Of a stretch of 47,166 bases of DNA, positions 1 to 10,926 are shown piece by piece. Under the pieces are notes generated by a model. It searched no databases. It had not been told where the DNA came from and was given only the letters and a program-made list of their open reading frames with translations. Position 1 is the stretch's first letter, and each line of letters opens with the position of its first letter. The translations under genes were made by a program, and so were the position numbers. Source of the stretch: Desulfoprunum benzoelyticum (GTDB lineage Bacteria; Desulfobacterota; Desulfobulbia; Desulfobulbales; Desulfocapsaceae); the NCBI RefSeq assembly GCF_014201505.1, contig NZ_JACHEO010000025.1, positions 1-47,166 of the forward strand. Reading direction: 5' to 3'.

Positions 1-785
1 TTGATCGCGATATCGAGGGCGCCCTGGGCGATGCCCACCGCCTGGGCGGCGCAGAAGATCCGGTTGATCGTCAGGGTCTCCATCAGATTCTTGAACCCGC
101 CCCCTTCAACCCCGATGATATTGGCGGCCGGGACCTCCATGTTCTCGAAGAACAGCTCGGAGTTGATCGATCCGCGCATCCCCATCTTATTCTCGTTGCG
201 GCCGTAGATCAGACCCGGGGTGCCCTTTTCGACGACGAAGGCGGTCATCCCTTTGGCCTTCTTGTCCGGATCGGTCATGGCGTAGACGACGATGATGTCA
301 GCGACCGAGCCGTTGGTGATGAAACACTTCTGGCCGTTGATGACGTACGTGTCGCCCTGGCGCACCGCCCGGGTCTTCATGCCGAGCAGGTCGGAACCGG
401 CGTTCGGTTCGGTCGCGCCGAGGGCGGTCAACAGCTTCGATTCGCCGGCAAAGGGGCGAAGAAAGCGTTCCTTCAGTTCCGGGCTGCCGCCGTGGATGAT
501 CGGCAGCATGCCGTCGGTCTGGGCGATCAGCAGCAGCGCCGTCGCGGCGCAGGCCTTGGCGAGCTCTTCCAGGACCAGGGCCAGGGTCGAGACCGGCATG
601 CCGGTGCCGCCGTACTCTTCCGGCAGCAGCGGGTTGAGCAGGCCGAGCTCGGCGAACAGGTCGCGGGCATGCTCGGGAAAGGCCGCGGTCTCGTCGAGTT
701 CCTGGGCCCGGGGGGCGATTTCCTTGGCCACGACGTCGCGGACCATATCGATTGTCAAGCGTTGTTCTTCAGTCAGATGTTTCAT
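1..785 (-). CDS. acyl-CoA dehydrogenase, C-terminus beyond window
   Basis: Reading leftward from ATG at 785 gives an open frame of 261 codons that runs off the left edge, so the C-terminal third, with the catalytic Glu and last helices, is not visible. The start has a GAGGTG ribosome site 5 nt upstream. The protein begins MKHLTEEQRLTIDMV and carries the family's N-terminal helical domain, the EEYGGTG turn and the FAD/substrate loop TEPNAGSDLLGMKT, followed by NGQKCFITNG and KMGMRGS in the beta domain. It would oxidise an acyl-CoA to the enoyl-CoA and pass electrons to ETF. It follows the acyl-CoA dehydrogenase at 831-1973 with a 45-nt gap, so the two probably share one leftward transcript. 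The substrate cannot be told from the sequence. Family assignment is firm. Confidence 0.93.
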   Translation of the reverse strand, partial: MKHLTEEQRLTIDMVRDVVAKEIAPRAQELDETAAFPEHARDLFAELGLLNPLLPEEYGGTGMPVSTLALVLEELAKACAATALLLIAQTDGMLPIIHGGSPELKERFLRPFAGESKLLTALGATEPNAGSDLLGMKTRAVRQGDTYVINGQKCFITNGSVADIIVVYAMTDPDKKAKGMTAFVVEKGTPGLIYGRNENKMGMRGSINSELFFENMEVPAANIIGVEGGGFKNLMETLTINRIFCAAQAVGIAQGALDIAI

Positions 786-830
786 CGATTCACCTCGTTA
801 TGATTGGTGGAGAATTTCGGACAGGGCGGT

Positions 831-1973
831 TCACGCGGTTTCTTTCAGTATCTCTCGGGCGATGACCAGCCGCTGGATCTGGTTGGCTCCTTCGAAGATC
901 TGGGTCAGCTTGGCGTCGCGGAACATCCGCTCCACCGGATAGTCCTGCATGTAGCCGTAGCCGCCGAAGACCTGGATGGCGTCGGTCGTGATCTGCATCG
1001 CCGCGTCGGAGGCGAAGAGCTTGCCCATCGAAGCCAGCTTGGTGTTGCGCTGGCCGTTGTCGAACTGGGCCGCCGCCCGGTAGATCAGACCTCGGGCCGC
1101 CTCGATCTTCGTGGCGCTGTCGGCGATGATCTGCTGGATCATCTGGTGTTCGCACAGCGCCTGGCCGAAGGTCTTGCGCTCCTTGCTATGCTTCACCATC
1201 TGCTCGAAGGCCCCTTCGGCAATCCCCAGGGCCTGGGCCCCGATCGCCGGCCGCGACATGTCGAAATCCTGCATCGCCAGCAGAAAGCCCTTGTCGACCT
1301 CGCCCAGCACATTGGCGACCGGGACCCGTACCCCATCGAGGTACATTTCCGAGGTCTTCGAGCCGCGCTGCCCCAGCTTGCGCTCGATCTTGCCCACCGT
1401 CAGGCCGGGGGTGTCGCGTTCGACCAGGAAGAAGGTCAGGCCGTTGCGGCCCTTATCGGAGGTACGGGCCAGAACGGTGTAGTACGAGGCGACCGGACCG
1501 TTGGTGGAGAAGCATTTGGTCCCGTTGAGGATGTAGTCGGCGCCGTCCCTGACCGCCGTGGTGCGCAGGGCAGAGACATCGGAGCCGGCGCCGGGTTCGG
1601 ACACCAGGTAGGCCGCCAGTTCCCGGTTCTTGACGATGCGAGGCAGGATCCGGGCCAGCAGCTCGGGGCTGCCGCCGTGGAGCAGGGGGAAGCTGCCGAC
1701 TGCCTGGATGATCAGCATCAGGGCCGACGAGGCACAGTGGCGGGCGATCTCCTCGACCGCGACACAGAGCAGGGTGCCCTTATTCTGTTCCGGGCCGCCG
1801 TGTTCTGGCGGGAACACCATGGTCATCAGTCCCAGGTCCCACAACAGCGTCAAGACATCGCGGTCGAGTTCGCCGGTGGCGTCGGTCGTTGCCGCCACCG
1901 GGGCGATCTTCTCTCGTCCGGCCTGGCGGATAGTCTCGGTGACGATGCGGATCTCATCTGATTCGGTAAACAT
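831..1973 (-). CDS. acyl-CoA dehydrogenase
   Basis: 380 residues, the usual length of short/medium-chain acyl-CoA dehydrogenases. The frame is open back to 2078, but ATG 1973 is chosen because AGGAGG lies just upstream and the protein then starts at [11 protein letters not shown]. Visible motifs are [12 protein letters not shown], the loop [36 protein letters not shown], the family signature [23 protein letters not shown], and FEGANQIQR, whose Glu (residue 361) is in the position of the catalytic base. It would form an enoyl-CoA and reduce ETF. It is the first gene of a leftward pair with the dehydrogenase at 1-785. A weak -24/-12 element and a perfect 20-bp palindrome lie upstream, which suggests sigma-54 control. 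Substrate unknown; two adjacent but divergent dehydrogenases suggest different chain types or steps. Confidence 0.95.
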   Translation of the reverse strand: MFTESDEIRIVTETIRQAGREKIAPVAATTDATGELDRDVLTLLWDLGLMTMVFPPEHGGPEQNKGTLLCVAVEEIARHCASSALMLIIQAVGSFPLLHGGSPELLARILPRIVKNRELAAYLVSEPGAGSDVSALRTTAVRDGADYILNGTKCFSTNGPVASYYTVLARTSDKGRNGLTFFLVERDTPGLTVGKIERKLGQRGSKTSEMYLDGVRVPVANVLGEVDKGFLLAMQDFDMSRPAIGAQALGIAEGAFEQMVKHSKERKTFGQALCEHQMIQQIIADSATKIEAARGLIYRAAAQFDNGQRNTKLASMGKLFASDAAMQITTDAIQVFGGYGYMQDYPVERMFRDAKLTQIFEGANQIQRLVIAREILKETA

Positions 1974-2032
1974 GGGGCCTCCTGCTTGATGTTTTCTGGG
2001 TTTGAATGCTGCGAGTGACTCTGCTGCCTTTA

Positions 2033-2048
2033 TCCAGTAATCGTGCCA
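2033..2048 (-). promoter_or_regulatory. candidate sigma-54 (-24/-12) promoter for the leftward dehydrogenase pair
   Basis: Read on the minus strand the sequence is TGGCACGATTACTGGA. The -24 half (TGGCACG) is perfect. The -12 half reads CTGGA instead of YTGCW, so the invariant C is missing and the match is imperfect. It lies 60 nt upstream of the ATG at 1973 and about 95 nt downstream of the palindrome at 2144-2163, the geometry expected for an enhancer-dependent promoter. This is inference from spacing and half the consensus. Confidence 0.42.
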
Positions 2049-2143
2049 GAACCGATGGAAGCCGGCCGAAAAAATCAAATAATTGATATAAAACGAAAAA
2101 TTAGTTAGTGCGAGAACGCGGCGGGATGGGGATCAGCGGAAAG

Positions 2144-2163
2144 GTGTAGACGATCGTCTACAC
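2144..2163. promoter_or_regulatory. 20-bp perfect palindrome containing TGTAG-N8-CTACA; probable activator site
   Basis: GTGTAGACGATCGTCTACAC is identical to its reverse complement. Its core TGTAG-N8-CTACA recurs twice perfectly and once with one mismatch upstream of the gct operon (41609, 41710, 41628), and with one mismatch upstream of the sigma-54 activator at 3984. Here it lies about 95 nt upstream of the candidate -24/-12 promoter for the dehydrogenase pair. A Fis-type HTH dimer of one of the two sigma-54 activators in the window is the likely ligand. Confidence 0.75.
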
Positions 2164-2241
2164 GTGACCGTTCGGTTCTGCCCGGAATCGGCCCTTTGGC
2201 GGGTTGAACCTAACGGGATACATGTCGACCATTGGATACAG

Positions 2242-2515
2242 TGCTCGGCAGCGGCCTCGATCCGAACCTCCGCTTATCACCGATGCGGCATGATCCTTTG
2301 CGACCGAACCGGCCGGCTGACCAGTTTGCATCCGGATATTTTGAAGCCTGAAATTTTAAAAATCAGAGATGGACCGCAACTCCCGGACGATCTGATCGTC
2401 CGGGGTTGGGATTATGGGTGTTCTGGGACAGAAGTGGTTTTCCCAGACAGGAGGCGGTCAGAGGATCGCGGCCTGCCGGGCCTCGAGGAAGGGTCCGACA
2501 GCAGCAGGGGTAGTC
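2242..2515 (+). pseudogene. decayed N-terminal fragment of a sigma-54 regulator, paralogue of the gene at 3984
   Basis: Translated in three successive frames, this stretch aligns with residues 5-90 of the intact activator at 3984-5696. Frame one gives SIRTSAYHRCGMILCDRTGR against ALIRKAQYCRCGIVFSDRTG, then PEILKIRDGPQLPDD against PENLQLEAGFQLPAE. A second frame gives WVFW (from 2415), and a third gives WF...G.Q (from 2435). At least two frameshifts are therefore present. No PAS, AAA+ or HTH part follows; the similarity stops where the convergent M24 peptidase gene ends. It is a truncated duplicate, and it keeps the operator palindrome in front of it. I do not think it is expressed. Confidence 0.7.
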
Positions 2516-3683
2516 AGACCGAGATCAGCTCCAGGGGGATGGAAGTCAGGGAGCGGACACCGCCGGGCTCGAGGAGAACGGTATCCTCGACCCCGAATCC
2601 ACCGAGGCCGTCGATGATTGCCTTGGGCTCGATCGCCAGTGTTGAATGAAGCGGCAGCCCCGCCTTCACCCCCAGGGCGATCAGGGGCGGCTCGACGATC
2701 TCCAGGCCGACCCCGTGACCGACAAAGCGGCAGCGCTGGCCGGGGCGGCCGAGATAGCCGGTCAAGCCCCGGGCCCTGGCCGCCTCCTCCCCCCGGGCGA
2801 AGACCTCGCCGGCGATCGCCCCTTCCCGCAGGGTCGCCACGATGGCGTCATAGACCTCGACGATCCGGGCATGGCCATCCTCCAGCCAGTCGGGCGCCGG
2901 CCCGATGCAGAAGGTACGGGTCTGATCGGTCTGGTAGCCAAGCAGGCTGATCGCAAAGTCGACGATCACCGGTTCCCCACGCTGGATGACTCGGCGCCCG
3001 GCGCCCCAGGGAAAGGCCGGCGACAGGCCCTCGCCGGACATCGGGGTATCGACGGCACCAGGGCGGGCGGTGTTCGGCCCCGACAGCACATGCCAGGAAT
3101 AGGCCTCGAAGCTGCCGCGGCTGCGATGCAGCCCCTCGTGGCCGAGCTGCATTGCGTAGGCGAAGAGCCGACCGGCAAACTCGGCCTCGGTCATTCCCGG
3201 CTGCAGGATCTCGGCGGCATGGCGATAGACCGCGGCCGCAACCCGGCCGGTCTCCTCGAGCCGGCCGATCTCCCATGGGCTTTTCCGGGAGCGCAGTGCC
3301 AGGAGGTCGGGGCTGACGTCGATCACGGCCTGAAGGTCGGTCAGACCCAGGTAGCGCAGATCGGCGGCCCGGAGGACATCGAGGGTCAGGCCGATTCCGC
3401 CGCTCCCGACCAGGTCGCGGGCCCGGGTCCACAGTTCGCGCCAGTTGGCGACCGGGACGATCTCGATCGCCGTTTCCGACCGGGCCCGATCGGCGTCGCG
3501 AAGGACGAACAATCGCGGCTCTCCTTCGGCGCCGACCCAGAGGATTCCTTCCTGGGCCGTGCCGGTGAGGTAGAACCGGTCGATCCGGGCGGTGAACAGG
3601 GCCCCGCGCAATCCCCGACCCGTCAGGCGGGGCCGCAGTGCTTCAATCCTTGCCTGTATTTCATTGTCCGGCACGATCAACAT
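2514..3683 (-). CDS. M24 family metallopeptidase (Xaa-Pro aminopeptidase / creatinase-like)
   Basis: 389 residues with a creatinase-type N-terminal domain (about 1-130) and a pita-bread metallopeptidase domain (about 135-385). All five expected metal ligands are visible: Asp242 (VIVDFAIS), Asp253 (YQTDQTRTF), His323 (VGHGVGLEIVEPP), Glu352 (LAIEPKAI) and Glu366 (GFGVEDTVLLEPGG). It probably hydrolyses Xaa-Pro peptides in the cytoplasm, although some family members act on non-peptide amides. The start at 3683 has AAGGAG upstream. It is transcribed away from the activator at 3984 and toward the decayed regulator fragment. Nothing ties it to acyl-CoA metabolism except position. An active metalloenzyme is likely; the exact substrate is unknown. 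Confidence 0.92.
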   Translation of the reverse strand: MLIVPDNEIQARIEALRPRLTGRGLRGALFTARIDRFYLTGTAQEGILWVGAEGEPRLFVLRDADRARSETAIEIVPVANWRELWTRARDLVGSGGIGLTLDVLRAADLRYLGLTDLQAVIDVSPDLLALRSRKSPWEIGRLEETGRVAAAVYRHAAEILQPGMTEAEFAGRLFAYAMQLGHEGLHRSRGSFEAYSWHVLSGPNTARPGAVDTPMSGEGLSPAFPWGAGRRVIQRGEPVIVDFAISLLGYQTDQTRTFCIGPAPDWLEDGHARIVEVYDAIVATLREGAIAGEVFARGEEAARARGLTGYLGRPGQRCRFVGHGVGLEIVEPPLIALGVKAGLPLHSTLAIEPKAIIDGLGGFGVEDTVLLEPGGVRSLTSIPLELISV

Positions 3684-3900
3684 TCAAAGCTCCTTTTCTC
3701 TGTCAGATCTCGGCGCCTCCCCGAACAGGAGGCCAACACTCCAGTTCATACTGCAGGACGGTCGCCTCCGTCAAGCTCCGTCGTGCAGCGCCGGCGAAGG
3801 CTGGGCTCGCTCCGGTGGCAGAGGCGGGGCGGGACGATCGAAAAATTGTCGTGATTGGATACTCTCCCCAAAGAAGCGAAGATCTGGTACATTGCCAATC

Positions 3901-3918
3901 TGTAGCCAAGTGTATACA
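3901..3918. promoter_or_regulatory. TGTAG-N8-ATACA operator-like site upstream of sigma-54 activator
   Basis: TGTAG CCAAGTGT ATACA matches the palindrome found at 2145 and upstream of the gct operon with one mismatch in the right arm. It lies 66 nt before the ATG of the activator at 3984, where it could serve autoregulation. The rest of the 300-nt gap 3684-3983 shows no gene and no convincing promoter. Confidence 0.5.
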
Positions 3919-3983
3919 GGGGGCCCGAGTCATCCGTAAATGACCATGCCTCGGGTCGCCCCCAACGGGAGAGGAGAGATTCG

Positions 3984-5696
<1,713 letters not shown>

Positions 5697-5748
5697 ACCA
5701 TGTCAGACATGGGTTTATAATTGTGTCGGTTAAAGTTGGAGCGAAAAA

Positions 5749-8361
5749 TTGGTAATGAAGGAAATAAAGCTGATGCAGTTTTTCAAAACGCAAGGTATAC
5801 GGGCTAAAATCCTTACCGGCTACACCTCCATGTTTGTACTCACCTCTATCCTTGGTGGTTTGATTATCTATTTCCAGGTTAAAAATACCATAACCAAAAA
5901 CATTCAAGATGAGTTGAATAACAGCACAAGTGCTGTTCTAAACATGGTCAAAACAGCTGCTAATGTTTCAATAAAAAATTATCTTCGAGCTGTCTGTGAT
6001 AAGAACAAAGAAAATATACAGGCCATCTATAACCGATATATGTCCGGAGAAATAAGCGAAATCCAGGCCAAAGATGAGGTTAGACGAGTCATCTTTTCAC
6101 AGACCATCGGTAAAACCGGTTATATCTATTGTGTTAACAGTCTTGGGATTCCCGTGCAGCATCCAAATCCGGATGTTGCTGGAAAAAAAATCTGGGCCGA
6201 GCAACCCTTTGTCAAGCAGATGATCAAGATGAAGCATGGCTACATGGAATATGATTGGAAGAATCCAGGCGAAACTGTTTATCGGCCCAAAGCCATCTAT
6301 ATGAGTTATTTTGAACCGTGGGACTGGATTTTGTCCGTGTCCACCTATACGGATGAGCTCAAAGATCTGATCAATGTCAATGATTTCCGGCACAGTGTCT
6401 TGGCTTTGAAATTTGGGAAAACCGGGTATTCGTTTATCCTTGACGGCAAGGGAAATATCATTGTTCACCCAGAATTGGAAGTCAACCAGCTGGAAGGTTC
6501 CAGTGCCCAGTACAGAGATAGTTTAAAAGAAAAAATGATAAAATTAAAAACAGGAAAACTGGTGTATTTATGGAAAAATGCTGAAGATGATCCTTATCGG
6601 CAAAAGATGGTAATCTTTAATTATATTCCTGAATATGACTGGATAGTCGCATCATCCGGGTATCTTGACGAATTTTATTCGGTTCTGGGTACGGTTAAGA
6701 AAATATGTATGATCGGCATTTTTTTCATGCTGGGATTTGCGCTTTTGACATCGTTCTGGCTGAGCAGCTTGATTATTAAGCCCCTTAACCAATTGATGGT
6801 TTTTCTGGGCATGGGGGTTCCACAAAATCTGACCACGCGATTGCCGGTAACTTCCAATGACGAAATCGGAAAGCTTGTAACATACTTTAACGGGTTTATG
6901 AAAAAGCTCGAAACCTATAGTAACAACCTGAAAAAAGAGGTTTCTGAACACCGTTTGACGGCGGAGGCCTTGATGGAAAGTGAATGGCGGAACAGAACTA
7001 TTCTCAAGTGTATTCATGAAGGATATTTTGAAGCAGATTTGAAAGGAAATATAAGCTTCTCCAACCACTCATTGTCGATGATTACCGGCTATTCAAGAGA
7101 AGCTCTGCGACATAAAAATATATTACATATAACCAGCGATAAAGACCAAAAAAATATGTCTGACATCTTTGACGGTAATGGTCTCAAAGAGCAGAATATC
7201 GGTATATTTGAATGGGAGTTGAAACGCATAGACGACCAACCGTGCTTTGTTGAAACTTCTTTGTCGACTATAGCTAACAATGTCAGCAACCAGGCCGGTA
7301 TTCGGGGAGTGGTACGGGATGTAACCCAACGGATTCAAGCCCAGAAAGCATTGCTGCTCTCCGAGGAGATGTTTTCAAAAGCTTTTCAGAGCAGTCCCTG
7401 CGGCATGTTTGTGGCGGATATTGAAAATGGTCGACTCATCAATGTTAATGACAGTTTTTTAACCTTCACCGGATATGATAAAGCCACGGTTTTAGGAAAA
7501 GAGATGTTGAACCTGGATTTTTTTAAGAATGAAAATGAAGGAAAAAAATTTTTCAAATTGATCAACGAAAAGAAAAGTCTGCGAAACAAGGAAATAGAAT
7601 TTTGCAGAATCTCTGGCGACGTCAGAGATGGCATGATTTCGGCAGAGGTGATACAAATCTGGGGGGAGACCTGTATCCTTGCCGCTTTAGTCGATTACAC
7701 CGAAACCAAGAAGCTTGAACGACAATTTCTGGAAATGACCGAGCGGCAACGCCGGGAAATCGCGTTTGCCTTGCACGATGATCTCTGTCCGCAATTGATC
7801 GGGATAGAATTGCTCATTGGAATCTTACACCAGAAACTTAAAAAAACACTTCCTGCTCAGGTAGACAGTATTGAAAAGATCGAGCTGCTCGTTCAGGATT
7901 CCATCCGAAAAACAAGGCTTCTGTCCCGCGGGCTCTGTCCCGTGGATATTATCAATCAAGGTTTTGATGCTTCTCTTTCAGAGCTTGTTGGATATGTGGA
8001 AGACATGTTTGGCGTAGTGTGCCATCTTGATTGTGATGGCTCCAGCCCGTTTACAGGAAACACGGCGGCAACCCATGCCTATTACATTGCTCATGAAGCG
8101 GTTCACAATGCCGTCAAGCATGCCGATGCAAAAAAAATCACCATCCATTTCTCAACCCACAAAAACAAAATCGTTTTGATGGTCAAAGATGACGGTAAAG
8201 GCATAGAAAATCAAACAAATCATAAAGGCTTGGGTCTGAAAATAATGGAATATCGGGCTCAGTTGTTAAATGCCACGCTGGATATCCGTCGAAGTGTGCG
8301 AGGTGAGACAATAGTGTTGCTGGAGATGGACGGCCCGGTCATACAAAAAACGAATGTGTGA
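5749..8361 (+). CDS. membrane histidine kinase with tandem Cache, HAMP, two PAS and HisKA_3/HATPase domains
   Basis: 870 residues. TM1 is about 27-44. Two extracytoplasmic Cache-like repeats follow (GKTGYIYCVNSLG...HP near 121-139 and GKTGYSFILDGKG...HP near 223-241), then TM2 (318-343), HAMP (about 344-392), PAS1 (about 412-530) and PAS2 (about 535-650). The NarL-partner type kinase core has ALHDDLCPQLIG with phospho-acceptor His676, and the ATPase has HEAVHNAVKHA and DDGKGI...GLGL. It probably senses a small carboxylate outside the membrane. The start is uncertain: TTG 5749 has GGAG 7 nt upstream, while ATG 5755 and ATG 5773 (after AAGGAA) are alternatives. It overlaps the response regulator at 8354 by 8 nt, so they are translationally coupled. 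Base composition is clearly lower in GC than in the preceding gene. Confidence 0.93.
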   Translation: MVMKEIKLMQFFKTQGIRAKILTGYTSMFVLTSILGGLIIYFQVKNTITKNIQDELNNSTSAVLNMVKTAANVSIKNYLRAVCDKNKENIQAIYNRYMSGEISEIQAKDEVRRVIFSQTIGKTGYIYCVNSLGIPVQHPNPDVAGKKIWAEQPFVKQMIKMKHGYMEYDWKNPGETVYRPKAIYMSYFEPWDWILSVSTYTDELKDLINVNDFRHSVLALKFGKTGYSFILDGKGNIIVHPELEVNQLEGSSAQYRDSLKEKMIKLKTGKLVYLWKNAEDDPYRQKMVIFNYIPEYDWIVASSGYLDEFYSVLGTVKKICMIGIFFMLGFALLTSFWLSSLIIKPLNQLMVFLGMGVPQNLTTRLPVTSNDEIGKLVTYFNGFMKKLETYSNNLKKEVSEHRLTAEALMESEWRNRTILKCIHEGYFEADLKGNISFSNHSLSMITGYSREALRHKNILHITSDKDQKNMSDIFDGNGLKEQNIGIFEWELKRIDDQPCFVETSLSTIANNVSNQAGIRGVVRDVTQRIQAQKALLLSEEMFSKAFQSSPCGMFVADIENGRLINVNDSFLTFTGYDKATVLGKEMLNLDFFKNENEGKKFFKLINEKKSLRNKEIEFCRISGDVRDGMISAEVIQIWGETCILAALVDYTETKKLERQFLEMTERQRREIAFALHDDLCPQLIGIELLIGILHQKLKKTLPAQVDSIEKIELLVQDSIRKTRLLSRGLCPVDIINQGFDASLSELVGYVEDMFGVVCHLDCDGSSPFTGNTAATHAYYIAHEAVHNAVKHADAKKITIHFSTHKNKIVLMVKDDGKGIENQTNHKGLGLKIMEYRAQLLNATLDIRRSVRGETIVLLEMDGPVIQKTNV

Positions 8362-9025
8362 GCTGAACATGAAAAAAGAAAAAAAGATATTGATCGTAGA
8401 AGATCATCCGATTTTCAGAATGGGCATGTGTGAACTGATCAGCGAAGAAAAAGATCTTATAGTCTGCGGAAGTGCCGAAGACGTGCCCGAGGCCCGGAAT
8501 CTAATCGAATTGACAAACCCTGACCTTGTTATCGTTGATCTGTCCTTAAAGAGCAGTAATGGCATGACGCTTATCAGGGAAATGAACAAGTATTTTAAGG
8601 AAATCCCCGTCCTCGTGTTGTCCATGCATGAAGAGTCTTTGCATGCCAAGCGATGTCTGCTTGCCGGTGCAAAGGGATATTTGATGAAACATGAAACAAA
8701 AGACTCGATAATCAAGGCAATTCGAAGAATTTTTGAAGGAAAAAAATTTATCAGCCAACGCGTAATGGATACGCTTTTAGACAAGTTCGGTGAAGAGGCG
8801 GAAGCGGCTCAAGAGTCCCCTGCCATTGGCCTGACAGATCGAGAACTGGAGATTTTTCAGATGATCGGAAAAGGATTTTCCTCAGGGCAGATTGCGGAAA
8901 GATTAAATCTAAGTGTGAAAACCATCAGTGCCCACCGTGAACGGATCAAGCAAAAACTTGGAGCAAAAACAAGCGGTGAACTTGTCCGATATGCCGTACT
9001 CTGGCTTGAAACAGAACTTTTTTGA
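8354..9025 (+). CDS. NarL/FixJ-family response regulator
   Basis: 223 residues. The receiver domain (about 10-125) shows ILIVEDHP, phospho-acceptor Asp62 in VIVDLSLKSSNG, LSMHEE and the switch Lys in GAKGYLMKH. The LuxR-type HTH (about 158-215) reads LTDRELEIFQMIGKG, then QIAERLNLSVKTISAHRERI. ATG 8354 overlaps the kinase stop; ATG 8369 is an alternative start. It is the cognate partner of the kinase at 5749. The composite box starting 60 nt after its stop, repeated upstream of the beta-oxidation operon at 25864, is a natural candidate for its binding site; that link is inference. Confidence 0.95.
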   Translation: MCELNMKKEKKILIVEDHPIFRMGMCELISEEKDLIVCGSAEDVPEARNLIELTNPDLVIVDLSLKSSNGMTLIREMNKYFKEIPVLVLSMHEESLHAKRCLLAGAKGYLMKHETKDSIIKAIRRIFEGKKFISQRVMDTLLDKFGEEAEAAQESPAIGLTDRELEIFQMIGKGFSSGQIAERLNLSVKTISAHRERIKQKLGAKTSGELVRYAVLWLETELF

Positions 9026-9084
9026 AGTATCTTTTGTCTTTTTGCATCGTCTATATTCATCCCCCGCCTTATTTTCCATCATCC

Positions 9085-9150
9085 TAGGAAAATTCCCTAG
9101 TTCAAATTAGGTCTTTATAAGTTTCAAATTAGTGGTACCTCCGATTTACA
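9085..9150 (+). promoter_or_regulatory. composite promoter box: TAGGA-N5-CCCTA, TTAGG, CTCCGATTTACA
   Basis: TAGGA AAATT CCCTA (9085-9099) is followed 22 nt from its start by TTAGG (9107-9111) and 54 nt from its start by CTCCGATTTACA (9139-9150). The same elements at spacings of 22 and 55 nt occur at 25681-25747. The arrangement looks like an activator dyad followed by a promoter and start region. It lies between the response regulator gene and the acyl-CoA ligase at 9280, about 130 nt upstream of the ligase start. Confidence 0.7.
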
Positions 9151-9279
9151 GCATCCCTACCTCTTTGTATATCTTTCCTCAGTTTAATGATTTTAAGATT
9201 GAAAGAGCATCAAGTCAACACCGCCAAACAATGTATTATTTCATAGAGGATGGGGCTATCAAGAAAAGGAGGCAGTCCA

Positions 9280-10773
9280 ATGAATATCGCTAAAAATCTT
9301 GAACAAACCGCTAAATTTTTGCCGAACAAAACAGCTATTATTTTTGAAGATTTATCAATCACCTATTCACAACTTGATGAAAAGGTAAACCAACTGGCGT
9401 CAGGGATTGCGCAGATGGGTATTGAAAAAGGAGACCGGCTGGCTCTTTTTATGCCTAATATCCCTGAATTCATCATGATTTATTTTGCCGCGCAGAAACT
9501 TGGCGCCATCGTCGTTGCCCTGAATGTTCTTCTGGTGAAAAACGAAGTGCAATATATCCTGAGCGATTGTGGGGCCCGGATCATTTTTGCCGGCAAAGAC
9601 CAGGCCGAACAGGTCCCGATGGACGAGGTGGAAAGCCTTGAACACCTTATTCTTGTCGAAGGCGATGAAAATGACAGCCGCCATCTCAACAGAATACTGG
9701 ACAAAAGCGTTCACACGTTTAAAGCCCTGGATATGGATGCTCATGATCCTGCGGCTATTTTGTATACTTCCGGCACCACAGGATTTCCCAAAGGGGCGAC
9801 ACTCACCCATGTAAACGTCCTCTCCAACATAAGTGCCACCATTTACCACGCCGAAATAAAAGAAAAAGATATCCTCCACCTGTTTTTGCCTCTGTTCCAT
9901 TGTTTCGGCCAGAATTTCATCATGAACTCCAGTGTCAAAAGAGGGGCCACACTTGTCATGCATAAACGGTTTGAACCCGGACCAGTGGTAGAAGCCGTTA
10001 GAAAGCACAAGGTGACCATGTTTTTTGCCGTCCCCACGATCTATATCTACCTGTTAAACATGAAAGACGAGGATCTGGACATGTCCAGTATCCGGTACTT
10101 TTTTACGGCTGCTGCATCCATGCCCCCTGAAGTCGCAGACAGTTGGCATGCCAAGTACCACATGCCCATCAACGATGGCTATGGCTTGACCGAATGTTCC
10201 CCTTTCTCGTCCTATAATCATGATTTTAAGCACAAACCCGGCTCCATCGGGCATCCTGTCATGAACTGTGAAATGAAAATTATCGATGAAGTCGGAAATC
10301 CTGTAGCACCCGGAGAATGGGGCGAAATCTGTATAAAGGGCCCCAATGTCATGAAAGGGTATTGGAACAAGCCTGAAGCGACGGCGAAAACGATTGTAGA
10401 CGGCTGGCTGCTGACGGGTGATGTCGGTACCCAGGATGAAGATGGAGATTATTTCATTGTCGACCGGGTAAAAGACATGATCAACTCCGCGGGGAATAAT
10501 ATCTATCCCACTGAAATTGAAAACCATCTGTATAGTCATCCAGCCATCCTTGAAGTTGCAGTTTTCGGAATGCATGACGACGTTAAGGGCGAATGTGTAA
10601 AGGCGGCGATTGTTCTGCAACCCGGTACAACGCTTGAACCAGAAGATATTATTGCATTCTGCCGTACGAAAATGGCCAAATACAAGGTTCCTCAACAAAT
10701 TCAATTTGTAGACGAACTCCCAAAAAGTCCGACCGGTAAGATTTTAAAACGGGTTTTACGCGCCGGTGTTTGA
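9280..10773 (+). CDS. acyl-CoA synthetase (AMP-forming)
   Basis: 497 residues, a complete ANL-superfamily ligase. The start ATG 9280 follows AGGAGG; the frame is open 30 nt further up, but no better start exists there. Visible motifs: A3/P-loop YTSGTTGFPKGATLTH, A5 GYGLTECSP, A7 WLLTGDVG, A8 hinge DRVKDMINSAGNNIYPTEIE, and A10 PKSPTGKILKR with the adenylation Lys. It activates a carboxylic acid to its CoA thioester with ATP, giving AMP and pyrophosphate. Its resemblance to FadD-type and medium-chain ligases does not fix chain length. It follows the two-component system and the composite box, and is followed by an acetate-type transporter, which suggests that uptake and activation of a fatty or aromatic acid are induced together. 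Confidence 0.95.
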   Translation: MNIAKNLEQTAKFLPNKTAIIFEDLSITYSQLDEKVNQLASGIAQMGIEKGDRLALFMPNIPEFIMIYFAAQKLGAIVVALNVLLVKNEVQYILSDCGARIIFAGKDQAEQVPMDEVESLEHLILVEGDENDSRHLNRILDKSVHTFKALDMDAHDPAAILYTSGTTGFPKGATLTHVNVLSNISATIYHAEIKEKDILHLFLPLFHCFGQNFIMNSSVKRGATLVMHKRFEPGPVVEAVRKHKVTMFFAVPTIYIYLLNMKDEDLDMSSIRYFFTAAASMPPEVADSWHAKYHMPINDGYGLTECSPFSSYNHDFKHKPGSIGHPVMNCEMKIIDEVGNPVAPGEWGEICIKGPNVMKGYWNKPEATAKTIVDGWLLTGDVGTQDEDGDYFIVDRVKDMINSAGNNIYPTEIENHLYSHPAILEVAVFGMHDDVKGECVKAAIVLQPGTTLEPEDIIAFCRTKMAKYKVPQQIQFVDELPKSPTGKILKRVLRAGV

Positions 10774-10926
10774 TGGCAAATTGCTTAACCGCACCGAAAA
10801 ATTTTATCTCGATAATTGCTTGCGGTATTGGTGGTATATTCAACACAAATTAAGCATGTATTTGTCAACAGAAAGTGGGAGTTAAGAACGATTTCGATAA
10901 ACCATTATCAGTAAAAGGAGAAAATT

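Noticed and set aside
804..1961. A 385-codon open frame on the plus strand
   Set aside because: Antisense shadow of the acyl-CoA dehydrogenase at 831-1973.
2646..3854. A 402-codon open frame on the plus strand
   Set aside because: Antisense to the M24 peptidase, whose five metal ligands are all present.
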